From: Phymorhynchus buccinoides
Taxonomy: Eukaryota > Mollusca > Gastropoda > Neogastropoda > Raphitomidae
Length of the DNA stretch: 64,000 nt
Direction: 5' to 3'
Assembly (NCBI GenBank): GCA_017654935.2
Contig: CM065710.1
Location: 28,983,646-29,047,645, forward strand
This document shows, one piece after another, positions 1 through 12,371 of this stretch (position 1 is the first letter of the stretch; every line of letters starts with the position of its first letter). The notes under the pieces are model-generated. The model searched no databases, was not told the DNA's origin, and saw nothing but the letters and a program-made list of their open reading frames with translations. Both the position numbers and the translations under genes were made by a program.

Positions 1-317
1 CCTGAATCTGATTATATACGCTGAGCTGTCCTTCCGGACACTTATACAGCGTTGTGCATTGCGGCAGGAAGGAAAACAAACAAAACTAAAGATCAACAGA
101 AAACCAAAGAGACAAAAAGTAGATGTCTCCCCAGCGTTTCATGACTCAGGTCAGGCCAATCCGGCTACCGTAGAGGCCCCCCGGGGACAACCCCCGACCG
201 GCACAGCCCCAACCTTCAGCCTATATGTGACGGGGATGTAACTTATGGCTAGGTCAATGTAATGTTGTGGAAAAGCTTCAGCAGGAAACTGGGATATCAA
301 ACACTTGTACACAAATA

Positions 318-824
318 CAGTCGAACCTCAGCATGCGACCACCGTACAGATTGGTCAAAATTGTGCATAATCGCGAGATGGTCGTTATACTGGAGACTGT
401 TTCAGTAATGCACAAGAAGAGACGAGACTGGGGGCCGTTTCACAAGGGCTAACGTTGCGTTGCGCTCGCTCAAATCGGCAAAAAACGGTCTAAGAAACTA
501 CCTTCGTTTGCCGATAGTTCGCGTGGCGTTTTGTTCTTACCAAACACCGAGCAAGCGGTGAACTATCTGGAACTAGTAGGGGGTGAATATGTTTCTTGTT
601 GTTGATTGGTCCGTTAAAGTTTTTTTTTTTTTTTTTTTTACCAATCAGACAAGAGCTTGTAACATTCTTCCGCGAACGTTTTCTAAAGCGTTTCTTAGGC
701 CCCGTTTGGCGTAAGCATTATTCGCGCGGCGACCGTTATGTAGAGAAATTCGACCCATAATATAACTGTCCCGAGTACCAGGTTGTCCGCGATACCGGGG
801 TGTCCGTTAAGTGGGGTTCGACTG
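318..824. mobile_element. TA-flanked MITE, pogo/Tigger-like ends
   Basis: The element starts CAGTCGAACC and ends GGTTCGACTG, exact inverted repeats, with TA on each side (316-317 and 825-826). Weaker terminal similarity (GGACACC near the right end, GACCACC near the left) continues inside. No transposase frame is visible, so it is non-autonomous. TA target duplication and CAG termini are typical of the mariner/pogo superfamily; the exact family is inferred. Confidence 0.6.
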
Positions 825-1075
825 TACACGCATACGCATAATTATAAGTCTGTACCGTGCCCTTTACAAGATCACTTAAAATGGGGAAAATATATTTGAA
901 TGTCTTGCAGAGGAGGATTGAAGAGGTCGTGAAGCTGTTTGTGTTACGAAGTGGACACGATTTTGCCTGACTAACTGCACAGACCCAAAACTGCTCATTT
1001 CACAAAAGCAGGAATGGTTTTGTTTGTTTCATGACACTAGAAAACTTGTCACTTGCTCCATTTCTTCTTAAATCT

Positions 1076-1400
1076 TCTTCTTCGATCGCTCAGACAGTTT
1101 CCTGTCAATTATGAGCGCAGATGCATCAGGCTGCCATTATGCGCCTAATTAAGAAATAGTTAGGCCCAGCAAATTCGACATCGTCTGAGGAAATCTTTTT
1201 GAATGTGTTTCTGAAAAAAAAAGGCAGGAAAATGGACCATGCAGTAATTAAGGCAGAAAGATAGTAGATGACAGTAAGCAAAGGGATCGGAAAGACAGAG
1301 TCAAAGAGAGTGACAGATTAGAGGAAGTTGCAAGCACAGAACTTCCAGAAGGTGGGGGAATTACTTATGCCAAAGAACACCTACCCTCCGGTATCCCCCC
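1076..1400 (-). mobile_element. SINE-like family A copy (minus)
   Basis: This reads CTTCTTCTTCGATCGCTCAG at its left edge and ends in a GGTATCCCCC motif; on the minus strand it starts with CC-rich GGGATACC and ends in a GAAGAAG tail. The same roughly 320-bp sequence recurs at 20944-21271, 28212-28537, 48447-48790, 54350-54658, 55735-55972 and 58885-59205. The GAA tail and short length suggest a SINE. I saw no clear tRNA A and B boxes, so the head is unidentified. Confidence 0.6.
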
Positions 1401-1652
1401 GGGCCCCAGGGGGGACTTGCTCCATTTTAAATCGACAAACATCTTCATAAATTCGTCATAGGCCTAATACAAACGTTCGCAAATTTAGTGTTGCATAAAG
1501 ATTTATAACTGTCATGATATTCTGTTCATATGTAATGTATTATGAGTCTATGGCATGTTTGTTTAACCAGCCACAAAGCGAAGCTGGTAACGTTTTCACT
1601 GATGTTTGTCTGTTTGTTCCTGACTATGTATGTACGTATGTATGTAGGGTAC

Positions 1653-1880
1653 ACTTAAGGATAGAGATTTCTATCTCAAGGGCACATAATCCGAAAGCTA
1701 TAAAACTTTCAACATGGATACTGCTGGTAGAGAGCTATAACTGTATGCTATTAGGGTACACTTATTGATATAGTAGGCCTACCTCTTAAGGATAGAGATC
1801 TCTATCTCAAGGGCAGATAATCTGAAAGCTATAAAACTGTCAACATGGATACTGCTGGTAGAGAGCTATAACTGTATACT
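1653..1880. repeat. Two-copy tandem duplication
   Basis: A block of about 90 bp containing GGATAGAGAT, TATCTCAAGGGCA and 'ACATGGATACTGCTGGTAGAG' type sequence occurs twice, near 1656-1745 and 1787-1877, with about 93% identity by eye. The start of the unit is itself nearly palindromic (GAGAT..ATCTC). Confidence 0.7.
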
Positions 1881-2596
1881 ATAATTACAAGATAAGGTTT
1901 ATGCTTTTGGCTTAATAGTAAGAAAACGTTTTTCTTCAAAAGGTACGAATTACAAGACATGTTACAGAATTCGTACCACCAAGTTACTGATATCGTACCA
2001 GGGGGTCCATAGCACTAATTCAACTGTCGGATTCTCGTGACTTGGCTTTAACTATAGGCCTAGGCCATTGTTTCTTCTAATTTTTCCAGTTAGTTTCTGT
2101 GACGTCGAAATAAATCTTATGTCATTTTCTCATCCAAAGTTTGAAGTCACTTAAAACAGAATTTTGAATGCATTTTTGACGCTGCGCCATTGAAAAGACG
2201 AAGGAGGTACGAATTACATGACAGAGGTACGAATTGCATATTCATGGCTCAATTATTTTTGCTTTGAATATTTTAATGTACAAAATGGACAACATTGACC
2301 CTAACACTTTAAAGATTTGTTGAGTGGCATTTAGAGTTTTAATTTTTGTATTCGTGCATTGAATAGTAAATTTAAAAAAAAGCATTACCACAAAATAACA
2401 TCAGATGCTGCCAAAATGAATTTTCGTTTGACTTACAAACGGTTTTCCGCTTTGCTGCTTTTTGGTTGTGATAAAATATTACCAATTCATTGTCCAAACT
2501 TCACACACAATTATTAACCTTCAATCGTCTACCGTTTGCTAGGAAACCAGGTGATACGAATGGCATGACAGGTACTATATCAATAAGCCTCCCCTA

Positions 2597-2819
2597 TATA
2601 TGTATGTATGTATGTATGTAAGTATGTATGTATGTATGTATGTATGTATGTATGTATGTATGTATGTATGTATGTATGTATGTATGTATGTATGTATGTA
2701 TGTATGTATGCATGCATGCATGCATGCATGTATGTCTGTATGTATGTGTGTATGTATGTATGTATGTATGTATGTATGTATGTATGTATGTATGTATGTA
2801 TGTATGTATGTATGTGTGT
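2597..2819. repeat. TATG tetranucleotide microsatellite
   Basis: More than 50 units of TATG, interrupted by a short run of CATG units near 2710-2730. Long open frames on both strands across it are artefacts of the repeat. Confidence 0.97.
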
Positions 2820-2850
2820 AATGACTTTCTGATTAATAATTATCCACCAG

Positions 2851-3193
2851 GCTTCAAACGCACCGAAACAAACGAACACAATTAAGTGGAACTGTTCATC
2901 AGACAACTGGTCCACCTTCAAACTCCACCTGGCCTGCAACCTGTTCACAGAATGTGAGGATGGCAGAGATGAAGACGAAAACTGCGACCATCCAACCTGT
3001 CACAATGGGGGAGGAATTGAGATCAGCGGACGGTGCTACTTTGTCGGTTTGGTGAAGGAGCGTGTGTTTTGGTTCAAACTCATCGCCAACTGTGAAGCCA
3101 GGGGCATGCAGACAGCCAGCTTGGGTTCTGCGCGTGAGTTTGACACCGTTCTGGGTGCGTTGTGGACATACAAGCAGTTTAACGTGTTCTTCG
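2851..3193 (+). CDS. GRL101-like receptor exon: LDLa plus start of C-type lectin domain
   Basis: The exon is open from an acceptor (TTATCCACCAG, ending 2850) to a donor (GTATGT at 3194). The first half encodes a cysteine-rich LDL receptor class A module: KWNCSS, then CNLFTECEDGRDEDENC with the acidic calcium-binding pattern. The second half begins a C-type lectin-like domain: GRCYFV, a W-F..A.C core and the G-x-x-T-A-S-L stretch that normally leads to the second lectin half. In molluscan GRL101-type receptors an LDLa followed by a lectin domain precedes further LDLa and LRR units, which matches the exons downstream on the same strand. The exon ends in phase 1. The upstream exons (signal peptide, CUB-like domains) are not visible to the left, so this gene is 5'-incomplete in the window. 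A free-standing lectin gene is less likely because of the downstream receptor exons. Confidence 0.72.
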
Positions 3194-4812
<1,619 letters not shown>

Positions 4813-5322
4813 AGTTTATGCGGAGTTCTTAGAGGTTGGCCAGGGTCCAGTGAGGTTCCCCCCAAATCCCTCTTTCTGAGAGCGTGCACTGCCAGAGCAG
4901 ACAAATCATCTGTGTATCTGTGTGAACACAACAAACCTTCCCCTTCTCAGTCTGCTCAACCCACAGAATCTGTGACACTGGCCACCCTGAACACAGACAA
5001 CACCAGAGCAGGGTTGACGGTTTGTCCTTCTAACCACACGGTTCACCGTTTTCTGGCTTGTGATTCCACCAGCCATTGCTGGGCCCAAGACTCCCTGTTC
5101 TACGGAAACAGCCCCGAGTCCTGGGATATCCCGTCATCCCTCACGTGTCCGGTGACAATGACGTCACTTCCTCCTTCCTACGGGTGTCGTGCAGGGGGGC
5201 AGAGAGTTCCTTACAGCCTGGTCTGTGACCATCGTCAGGACTGTGTGGACAACAGTGATGAAGACTTCTGTGTTCACCGGCCCTGTCCTTTGCACACGAT
5301 CAGATGCCCCAGCAATAAGCAG
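4813..5322 (+). CDS. GRL101-like receptor exon: lectin end plus LDLa module
   Basis: The 3' end is secure: a glutamine codon CAG is followed by donor GTATAT at 5323, phase 0. The 5' end is uncertain; AG acceptors at 4812, 4832 and 4834 are all possible, and the phase 1 end of the previous exon fits best with a start at 4835. The first residues (SVYLCEHNK) look like the last conserved cysteine strand of a C-type lectin domain. A Ser/Thr/Asn-rich linker follows. Then comes a cysteine-rich segment (LTVCPSNHTVHRFLACD, with HCWAQ) seen in molluscan GRL101-type receptors, and an LDLa module ending CDHRQDCVDNSDEDFC, with the Asp/Glu calcium site. The last residues, CPSNKQ, begin another LDLa that is completed in the next exon. 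A damaged inverted copy of this exon lies at 61857-62369. Confidence 0.72.
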
Positions 5323-5495
5323 GTATATATATTGCAGTACCTCCAGGATCGACCCACTATCTTCACTTGTATTTCAATGCCCCATATGTACCTATACCTC
5401 CTGGTCGGAGCACGTTAAATACATTTTCTTCAAGCAGGATCGTTGTAATTAATTAGCGATGGGAGAAAAAGAAAGGGAAGGTAGTGCCGAAAAAC

Positions 5496-5543
<48 letters not shown>

Positions 5544-5719
5544 TTGGTTTTAAAGAATTGTTTTCTAAACCCATTCACACTTTCATAGTCACAGAAGGGA
5601 TGGTTAAGCCAACACACCATGACATTTGTACACTGTCTTCATTATTAAAGTGCAACTTGGCAAAAGATTTTCTTGAAAACAGAATTTAGTGAAACGATGG
5701 TATTGGTATATTTGCACAG

Positions 5720-7810
5720 TGTTACAGCCCTACTGAGAAGTGTGATGAACAGACTGACTGTTTGAGTGCTGAAGATGAAAAGTGTAGGTGGTCGCTTTCC
5801 GTAACTTCTTTCAGATTTTTCAAAGAACCGGGATACTACATTCGCAGAGATTGTTCGTCGTGTTACAATGTGATCCCTCCTCCCCCTCCAACAGTGATCA
5901 CATTCAACAAGCACCAGGTTTCGATGCTTCCCTTTAACTTGATTCCTGGTGCTCCAGGAGACTTATGTCCAGAAACACACTTCCAGTGCCATGAGGGTCA
6001 CTGTGTTCCAGTGTTCACCAGGTGCAATGGGGCCTATGACTGCCCAGACAAACAGGATGAATCAGGCTGTGACCACGTTCAGTGTCCAGGGTACTACCGC
6101 TGTCATGGCTCTTCCAACTGTCTGCACCCTTCCCACCTGTGTGACGGCATGTACCACTGTCCACAGTCTGATGATGAACTGTTCTGTGACCTGCACTGCC
6201 CCATGGTGTGCACGTGCCATGGCCTGGCTTTCACGTGCCCTGGCTGGTTCCCTGCTGACCGGTATCCAGAGCTGAGATACCTGAAAGCTCGTGGCAGTGG
6301 GATGAAGATGGAGCAGCTGACGTCCAACGTGATGCTGGTCTACCTCAGCCTGGCCAGCTACCAACTGTCTGTCCTGGGAAACTTCTCCTTCCCCAACCTG
6401 GTCACCCTGGACCTCAGTGACAACCACATCACCTCTCTCACCAATGTTTTACAGGGAATGGGTAACCTACAGGTTTTGTTTCTCTCCAACAATCCCCTGT
6501 CTGACTTCTTACAGGAAGACACTTCACAAAGCCATGGTCACACAGACGTTGTCTTGGAACAGGTTAGTATTCTATACCTGTCAGGAATCAGTCTTCCCAC
6601 ATTCAGTTTAAGAGTAGGGACTCTGTTCCCTGGTGTCCAGAAACTGAATGCTTCAGGTTGTGGCACACGTAGCATCTTGGAACAAAGCTTTGGGCTGATG
6701 ACACATCTCCAAGCATTGGACATGACAGGCTGTGTGCTTGATGACATTCAAAAAGATATTTTCCAATGTTCAACACCACTTGAAGAGGTGCATGCTGACA
6801 ACTATAAACTCTGCTGCAGTGCTAGGAAAATACATCATTTTGATGTCCATAATTGCCATGCTCCCAAGAGTGAACTCTCGTCATGCACTGACTTACTTCA
6901 GTCCAATGTGTACCGAGGAGTGTTAGTGATGTTTTCCTTACTTGCCATATTGGGCAATCTTGTCAGTGGTGCATTTCGCATAGTGAGCATGAAACAAGGA
7001 GGAGCCACAGGCTTCAACGTGTTTGTGGTTCACCTGTGTGTGTCCGACTTTCTAATGGGACTGTACCTAGCAGTGATAGGAGTGGCTGACAGGGTATATC
7101 AGGACATCTATGTCTGGCAGGACGTGTCGTGGAGACACAGTGCAGTGTGTCAGCTGGCAGGTTCTCTGGCAATGCTTTCCTCTGAAGTGTCTGCCTCTAT
7201 AGTCTGCCTCATCACGCTGGATCGTTTCCTGGCTGTGAAATTCCCCCTGAAATTTCTAAACTTCAACGGTGTTCAAGCACAAGTGGTGAGTAGTGTGTGC
7301 TGGTTTATAGGCATTGTGCTGGCCGCTGTTCCTGTGTTCCCCAGTCACGCGCACTGGGAGTTCTACAGTCAGACAGGCATCTGCATCCCTCTGCCAATAA
7401 CCAGAAAACAGTTCGCTGGGCATGAGTACGTCTTTGCTATCATGATTATTCTGAACTTTGTCTTATTCCTTTTTATTGCAGTGGGTCAAACCAGTATACT
7501 TTACTCCGTGAAAACCAATAAGATGTCAGTTGCACGAACAAACAAGAAGTCACATGATACTAATATGGCTCAACGCCTGTTTACCATTGCCATGTCAAAT
7601 TTTCTGTGCTGGTTCCCCATCGGTCTGCTGGGTGTCCTGGCCTCTCAGGGCGTGCCTGTGTCTGGAGAGGTCAACGTTGCCATGGCAATCTTCATCTTAC
7701 CCCTGAACTCTGCCATCAACCCTTTCCTGTACACCCTGAATGTGTTGATGGAGAAACGACGTCAGGTCAACGAGGACACACTGCTCCAATGGATTGAAAC
7801 ACAGAGATAA
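5720..7810 (+). CDS. GRL101-like receptor last exon: LDLa, LRR and seven-helix GPCR
   Basis: This large terminal exon starts after acceptor TTTGCACAG, phase 0, so CPSNKQ joins CYSPTEKCDEQTDC to complete an LDLa. Two more LDLa modules follow (CHEGHCVPVFTRCNGAYDC and CHGSSNCLHPSHLCDGMYHC), then an LRR N-cap (CPMVCTCHG) and about five leucine-rich repeats (for example LVTLDLSDNHITSL). The seven-helix domain starts near 6910. It has GNLVSG in helix 1, LCVSDFLMG in helix 2, a DRF variant of the DRY motif (LITLDRFLAVKFP) in helix 3, CWFP in helix 6, and NPFLY in helix 7. It ends with a short tail and TAA at 7808-7810. The arrangement matches the LDLa-LRR receptors of the relaxin/glycoprotein-hormone receptor group, especially snail GRL101. 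The ligand is unknown. It acts at the plasma membrane through heterotrimeric G proteins (family knowledge). No frameshift is visible. Confidence 0.9.
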   Translation, partial: CYSPTEKCDEQTDCLSAEDEKCRWSLSVTSFRFFKEPGYYIRRDCSSCYNVIPPPPPTVITFNKHQVSMLPFNLIPGAPGDLCPETHFQCHEGHCVPVFTRCNGAYDCPDKQDESGCDHVQCPGYYRCHGSSNCLHPSHLCDGMYHCPQSDDELFCDLHCPMVCTCHGLAFTCPGWFPADRYPELRYLKARGSGMKMEQLTSNVMLVYLSLASYQLSVLGNFSFPNLVTLDLSDNHITSLTNVLQGMGNLQVLFLSNNPLSDFLQEDTSQSHGHTDVVLEQVSILYLSGISLPTFSLRVGTLFPGVQKLNASGCGTRSILEQSFGLMTHLQALDMTGCVLDDIQKDIFQCSTPLEEVHADNYKLCCSARKIHHFDVHNCHAPKSELSSCTDLLQSNVYRGVLVMFSLLAILGNLVSGAFRIVSMKQGGATGFNVFVVHLCVSDFLMGLYLAVIGVADRVYQDIYVWQDVSWRHSAVCQLAGSLAMLSSEVSASIVCLITLDRFLAVKFPLKFLNFNGVQAQVVSSVCWFIGIVLAAVPVFPSHAHWEFYSQTGICIPLPITRKQFAGHEYVFAIMIILNFVLFLFIAVGQTSILYSVKTNKMSVARTNKKSHDTNMAQRLFTIAMSNFLCWFPIGLLGVLASQGVPVSGEVNVAMAIFILPLNSAINPFLYTLNVLMEKRRQVNEDTLLQWIETQR

Positions 7811-7987
7811 AAGACAAAATCTACGTTTTCAAGAAACAAGTGCGAAATCTTTCAGTATCCATGTCAATTAACTGTCTAAAAAAGATTGAGTGTCTCTTCC
7901 ATAGATTGAGATGTATTTCGAGAGAAACTATCGCACACCTGAGACAGACAGACCGAAAAACATACAAGAATTCTCCATGGCGGAGAT

Positions 7988-7993
7988 AATAAA
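7988..7993 (+). terminator. Polyadenylation signal AATAAA of the receptor gene
   Basis: A canonical AATAAA lies about 180 bases after the receptor stop codon, followed within 50 bases by T/GT-rich sequence. It is the first good signal after the stop. Confidence 0.55.
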
Positions 7994-8251
7994 ACAGGTT
8001 TCGCAGCTCTGGGCAAATGGCGTCTGTTTTTGCGTTTAACAATCAATTATCATGTCAGCTGAAGAGATGGATTTTGTACATGTGTTAGTTTTTTCTGTTT
8101 TTGTGTGAATTTGTGAAAACGTTATAAGAAATCGATGAAAGGATTTTGGATAGAGGGGAGGGGTGAGCTATAGTTTCACCCAAAAGAACCCATTCCATTC
8201 AACTAAGAAATGTATCCACATTGTCAACGACTCAGGGGCGACCTATGACAA

Positions 8252-8447
8252 ATGTAAATGAATTTAAATTTGCTTAAAGCCAGTCAGCCACTCGGTCTAA
8301 AGATAAACGAATGCAACATTCGGGATGTTTGAATAATAATCCAGATTTAAATGTAAATGAATTTAATTTTGCTTAAAGCCAGTCAGCCACTCAGTCTAAA
8401 GATAAACGAATGGAACATTAGGGATTTTGAATAATAATCCAGATTCA
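8252..8447. repeat. Two tandem 99-bp units
   Basis: ATGTAAATGAATTTAA at 8252 recurs at 8351. The units share GCTTAAAGCCAGTCAGCCAC and AAAGATAAACGAATG and differ by a few substitutions. Confidence 0.85.
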
Positions 8448-9237
8448 AATAATTCCCAAATCCAGAGATACAAATGCAGGCAGAGTGTTATCATGGAAAC
8501 GTATTTTGTGGAGCTCTCCAAGGTATCTTGGAAAAACACAATCTGTTGTAACATTTCTCACATTGAATCTTCTTCAGAAACATGAAAAATCAATGTTACA
8601 TTGAAAAGTTATAATAGTGGTCACATTTTTAAAGTCACCCTTTATAAGCATTCCCCCCATGCCTTATCTACCGCTTAGTCCCACTCTTACCCCTCTGACA
8701 GCCCTTTGAGCCAAACATATATCCCCTTTTTGATCAAAGTCAAAGAGTGTTGTGATAAAAACCGGCGGGTTTCCTGACGCAAGAGTTGTTTCCCTTGCAT
8801 AGAGTGGATGTGATACACTTGATCTTTTCCGCTTCAAATTGACCAGTGCAATGTTGCAGCTATGTCCTGCTACTATTAGAGTTTCCAAGAGAAACTAGGC
8901 TTCAACTCAATAATTTACCCGCCTTCCACCCCCAGTCTCCTTCTCATAATTTTGGTTGGGTGTGTCTGACTAGAAGGGTTTTTTCTCCGGGCACTCCGGT
9001 TTTCCTTCTCACCCCTTGGTGTCAGGTGTGGGGAAACCCCCCTGGGGTCAGACATGTGTTGGTTGCATTAGGCATCAACCCACCCAACACCCTCTCCAAG
9101 TTTCACATAATTATGCTTACACTTCCTATCAATATTTTTTATTTAGAATCGTTCACTACAAATTGTGTGATGCATTCTACCATATTTACATTGTTGGCAT
9201 TTCCTTATTCAGAACAAAATAAAAATGTGATGGGGTG

Positions 9238-9300
9238 GTAAGGGTTAGGGATAGGGATAAGGAGGAGTTGATGAGGGATAAGGATCAGGATAAGGATTGG
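9238..9300. repeat. Degenerate telomere-like run
   Basis: GTAAGGGTTAGGGATAGGG followed by further AAGGAT/AGGATAAGG units. It resembles decayed TTAGGG repeats; see also 25873-26319. Confidence 0.4.
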
Positions 9301-9825
9301 AGGGTGTTGATCAGCACACACACAGGCCAGGAACATATAGAGGAAACCAGACAGTTGTTTGATTTTGTTTATTTATTGGGAAAGATAGCTAGGAAAGACT
9401 AAGGAAGACAGTGCAGCAAAATACATCAGTAGTCACTGTAGTGACATGGTAGATTCACATCAACAGCATGAATGGGCAGGCACATCAGTCAGTCGTGGCA
9501 ATAGACATCAATGTTCACAGGCTAGGCCTAACATCGGTTCCGCAGTAAAAGTTCATGCCGTTTACCGTTAGAGTTCATGCACAGCATCGATAGTCAGGGC
9601 GAAAGCCGCACACACACAAAAATGAACCCTAACTACTAAGAAACACATGTTATGAGAATAACACAATTAGCCTAGCCTACGTCACTAATAGGCCTATGTC
9701 ACAAGAAGGCAGGCCAAGATCGAGCAGCCGATAGTGAGTGAGCCAAAGTGGAGCTTCACTGAAAAAAGTTACTAACCCTGATACTAAAATAATAACTATT
9801 GACTAAAAAAGTGTGAACCCAAATT

Positions 9826-9828
<3 letters not shown>

Positions 9829-9899
<71 letters not shown>

Positions 9900-10300
9900 G
9901 CCTTCTGGGCCAAAGGGCCATTTGTGGCACTTGAAATTATAAAGATCCTGGAAAAAAGAAGATTTTGATCAAAAATACAGATAGTTTTTGTTTTGTTTTT
10001 TAAATTGTAAAGATTTGGTAGAGAAAAATTCAAAGTAGAAATTGTTTTTATTTTCAGTTTTTTGAAAAACTTTAAGAGAAACAAGTTGAGTTTTTGTGTA
10101 AAATCTAAATTTATAGTGATAAAAGTGTTTATTTAAAAGATATTTAGCAGTTTGCTATTTACATGTCTGGCAGGCAGAGGAAATCTATGATTAAAACCCC
10201 CCAGGGCTACAGTTAAAATTTTTTATATTGTGCTCAAGGAGCTTTATTTATAAAATTTTAAAAGGAGGCAAAGGCCTTCATAACTTTTTATACAATATTT
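9829..10300 (-). mobile_element. 5'-truncated LINE 3' end abutting a GA tract
   Basis: A GA microsatellite (9829-9892) runs directly into TTTAACGCCTTCTGGGCC and then an AT-rich block ending near the shared motif CAGGGCTACAGTTAAAAT. The same sequence recurs at 12372-12800, where it lies downstream (minus strand) of a LINE ORF2 end. This is therefore probably another 3' end of the same LINE, minus strand, with its tail at the GA/TC tract. Confidence 0.5.
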
Positions 10301-10604
10301 ACATTTAAGTTAATGGTTAAGGTCCGTTATGCAAGTTAAGTGACCAGAGGGTCACAGGACATAATGTTTAAAAACAGTTTTTTATTGTTAAAAACCTTTA
10401 GCTTAATACAGAGCAGCACTAGACTGCTATAGGGTTACTCTAAACATTACATGATCAAGTGATCACGGAGTACCCTAGTTTAAAAGAACTATTAAAAAGT
10501 TTGTATGTGCAAAAATATATACATCAGAGTTTTGTACATATGTTCGTGACTTTATCAGGTTTAATTAGGGTTTTATTTTTAGTGACAAGTAAAAATGGTT
10601 TCTT

Positions 10605-10862
10605 TTGGTTAGATTTGCCCCTAGCTACATCTCTGACATGCTTTCTGTCTATACTCCATCAAGGCAATTGCGGTCATCTTCAGATTCCAAAATTCTCTGT
10701 GTTCCTAGTACACGAACAAAAATGTTTGGTGAGCGCTCCTTTTCCTTTTCGGCCCCATCAGTTTGGAACTCCTTACCACGCGAAATTCGCCATATCCAGT
10801 CCTTGCAATGTTTCAAATCAGCTCTCAAGACCCACCTATTCAAGCTACATCACAACCTTTAG
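10605..10862 (+). pseudogene. LINE ORF2 C-terminal fragment
   Basis: The 85-residue frame reads like the extreme C-terminus of non-LTR retrotransposon ORF2 proteins: YTPSRQLRSSSDSKILCVP, FGERSFSFSAPSVWNSLP, then FKSALKTHLF. This block (serine-arginine segment, 'R-S-F ... P-x-x-W-N-x-L-P', 'F-K-x-x-L-K-T-H-L-F') follows the reverse transcriptase in several LINE clades. Nothing of the endonuclease or RT is visible upstream, so it is 5'-truncated. The stop is at 10860-10862. It is a dead insertion, unrelated to host genes. Confidence 0.8.
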
Positions 10863-10891
10863 GCCACATTACTTCTGGACTCTATTCTCAC

Positions 10892-10985
10892 ACCCCCCCC
10901 CCCCCCCCCCCTCCCCCTCCCCCCATATTAGTTTCACTGTGTGTTGACTGCAATGTCTACGTCAGCTTTGTTGCGAGAGAGAGAC

Positions 10986-11061
<76 letters not shown>

Positions 11062-11158
11062 CGTGTGTTGATGCTTTATTCAACTGATTGTATTTTGTAT
11101 TGTGTTTTTGGGTGGGGTGAGTGGTGGTGATGGTAACGGTGTGTGTGTGTGTGTGTGA

Positions 11159-11194
<36 letters not shown>

Positions 11195-11235
11195 GCGTGT
11201 GCGTGTGCGTGCGTACGTGCGTGTATGTGTGTGGT
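10892..11235. repeat. C run, GA tract and GT tract
   Basis: Poly-C with few T (10892-10924), pure GA (about 10975-11059), then GT with GCGT interruptions (about 11141-11235). They sit just after the LINE fragment. Confidence 0.95.
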
Positions 11236-12371
11236 GGGGTATGTGTATGCCTATTATTAACTTTATTATTATTTCAACAAATAGAGCACCCAAGGGCTCA
11301 ATATTATCTGAAAATTTACAAGATTAGTCTCGATTTTAAATGTGAAAATTTTATTCAACTACGTATTTATCTCAAAAGTTTTAGATGTCTTATAATATTA
11401 AATTTTAGTGTCTTTCTACTAAATACAATTTAATTTAAATTTTATTATCTATCAAGTCTTTATTTTAATAAAATTTTACATTGTCTCTGAGGAGGAAAAG
11501 GTTTCACCAATATGATAGAAGTTCCTAATTTCCTAAATTTTTAGAGTCTTACACTAGGCTAGTTTAGTTGTTAGGCTTGCACACAAATCCCCCAACAATT
11601 TAGGGGGCTGGCAAGAACAAAACAACCCTAAAGAAGAAGGAACTACCCTACAGAACCTACTCTTTGATGACCGAGCCCACTGGCAAAAAGCCTACGAATG
11701 GGGGGTTTGGACAAACAAAAGATAAAAAAAAGATAGTGAGGAAAGATTCAAAAGTGAAAAAAACAGTGAAAGCTAACTTGCTAAGGTCCTAGTCCCTAAC
11801 CCCGGGAGTTCTGCTGTGCAAGGGCTCGGGTGGCCAGCGCAGTCCTCCCAGGGATACCACTTTTGTGGTATGTCCTAATACCGCAGCAACTAGGCAGCCG
11901 AATAAAACATCGTACTGCAGAAAATAAATGAAAAAACCCAAAACCTTAGTGCCCTATTAATGCTTGCAAGGAAAGTTCCAACGACGTGAAGTGAGGAGCA
12001 GAAGGAGACGTCATTGGTGGAGGCAGAGGTAGAAGATAGTCGTGAGGGAAGGTGGTCCTAGGTCAGCCTCAGATTCCAACGTAGGACAACAACCATGGAA
12101 TGAGCGTCATGGGATGTCTACTTCTCGTACGGCGGCGCTGGCAGAAGGGGTCCAAAGTAGATGTGTCCACGCCTCTGTCAGGAAGCCGTCGTACTGTGGT
12201 GTAGTATTGCTGTCAAATCAAAAGGCCAGCGTAGCAAGCATCAGGTCGCACCCTCTCTGTTCGGCAAGTCGATGCTGAATGAAACTGACGTGGAGACTGA
12301 TGACTGATGATGACGAATGATGAAAATGATGAAAACTGACGATGAGGTCTGAATGAATGAACCCAAAAATT
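11236..12371. other. AT-rich stretch without a recognised gene
   Basis: Very AT-rich at first, then ordinary composition from about 11580. No coding pattern or splice-bounded exon was recognised. It may belong to the LINE cluster around it. Confidence 0.4.

Larger units (their letters stand above)
1..2850. other. Upstream flank, repeats and intron-like DNA
   Basis: I see no convincing exon here. The stretch holds a TA-flanked MITE (318-824), a SINE copy (about 1076-1400), a two-copy tandem duplication (about 1653-1880), and a TATG microsatellite (2597-2819). The parts 1-317, 825-1075 and 1881-2590 are AT-rich and carry only short unrelated open frames. Because the exon at 2851 begins in the middle of a protein, at least the 3' end of this stretch must be intron of the receptor gene. 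Confidence 0.5.
7994..9828. other. Intergenic, no gene seen
   Basis: Contains a two-copy 99-bp tandem duplication (8252-8447) and a short TTAGGG/AGGGAT-like run (9238-9300). Other open frames are short and show no recognisable domain. Confidence 0.5.

Noticed and set aside
2590..2820. CRISPR-like array or other spaced repeats
   Set aside because: Simple tetranucleotide repeat without spacers; the organism is an animal.
2580..2948. Long frames with repeated Met-Tyr-Val-Cys or Tyr-Ile-His-Thr
   Set aside because: Translation of the TATG microsatellite; no coding evidence.
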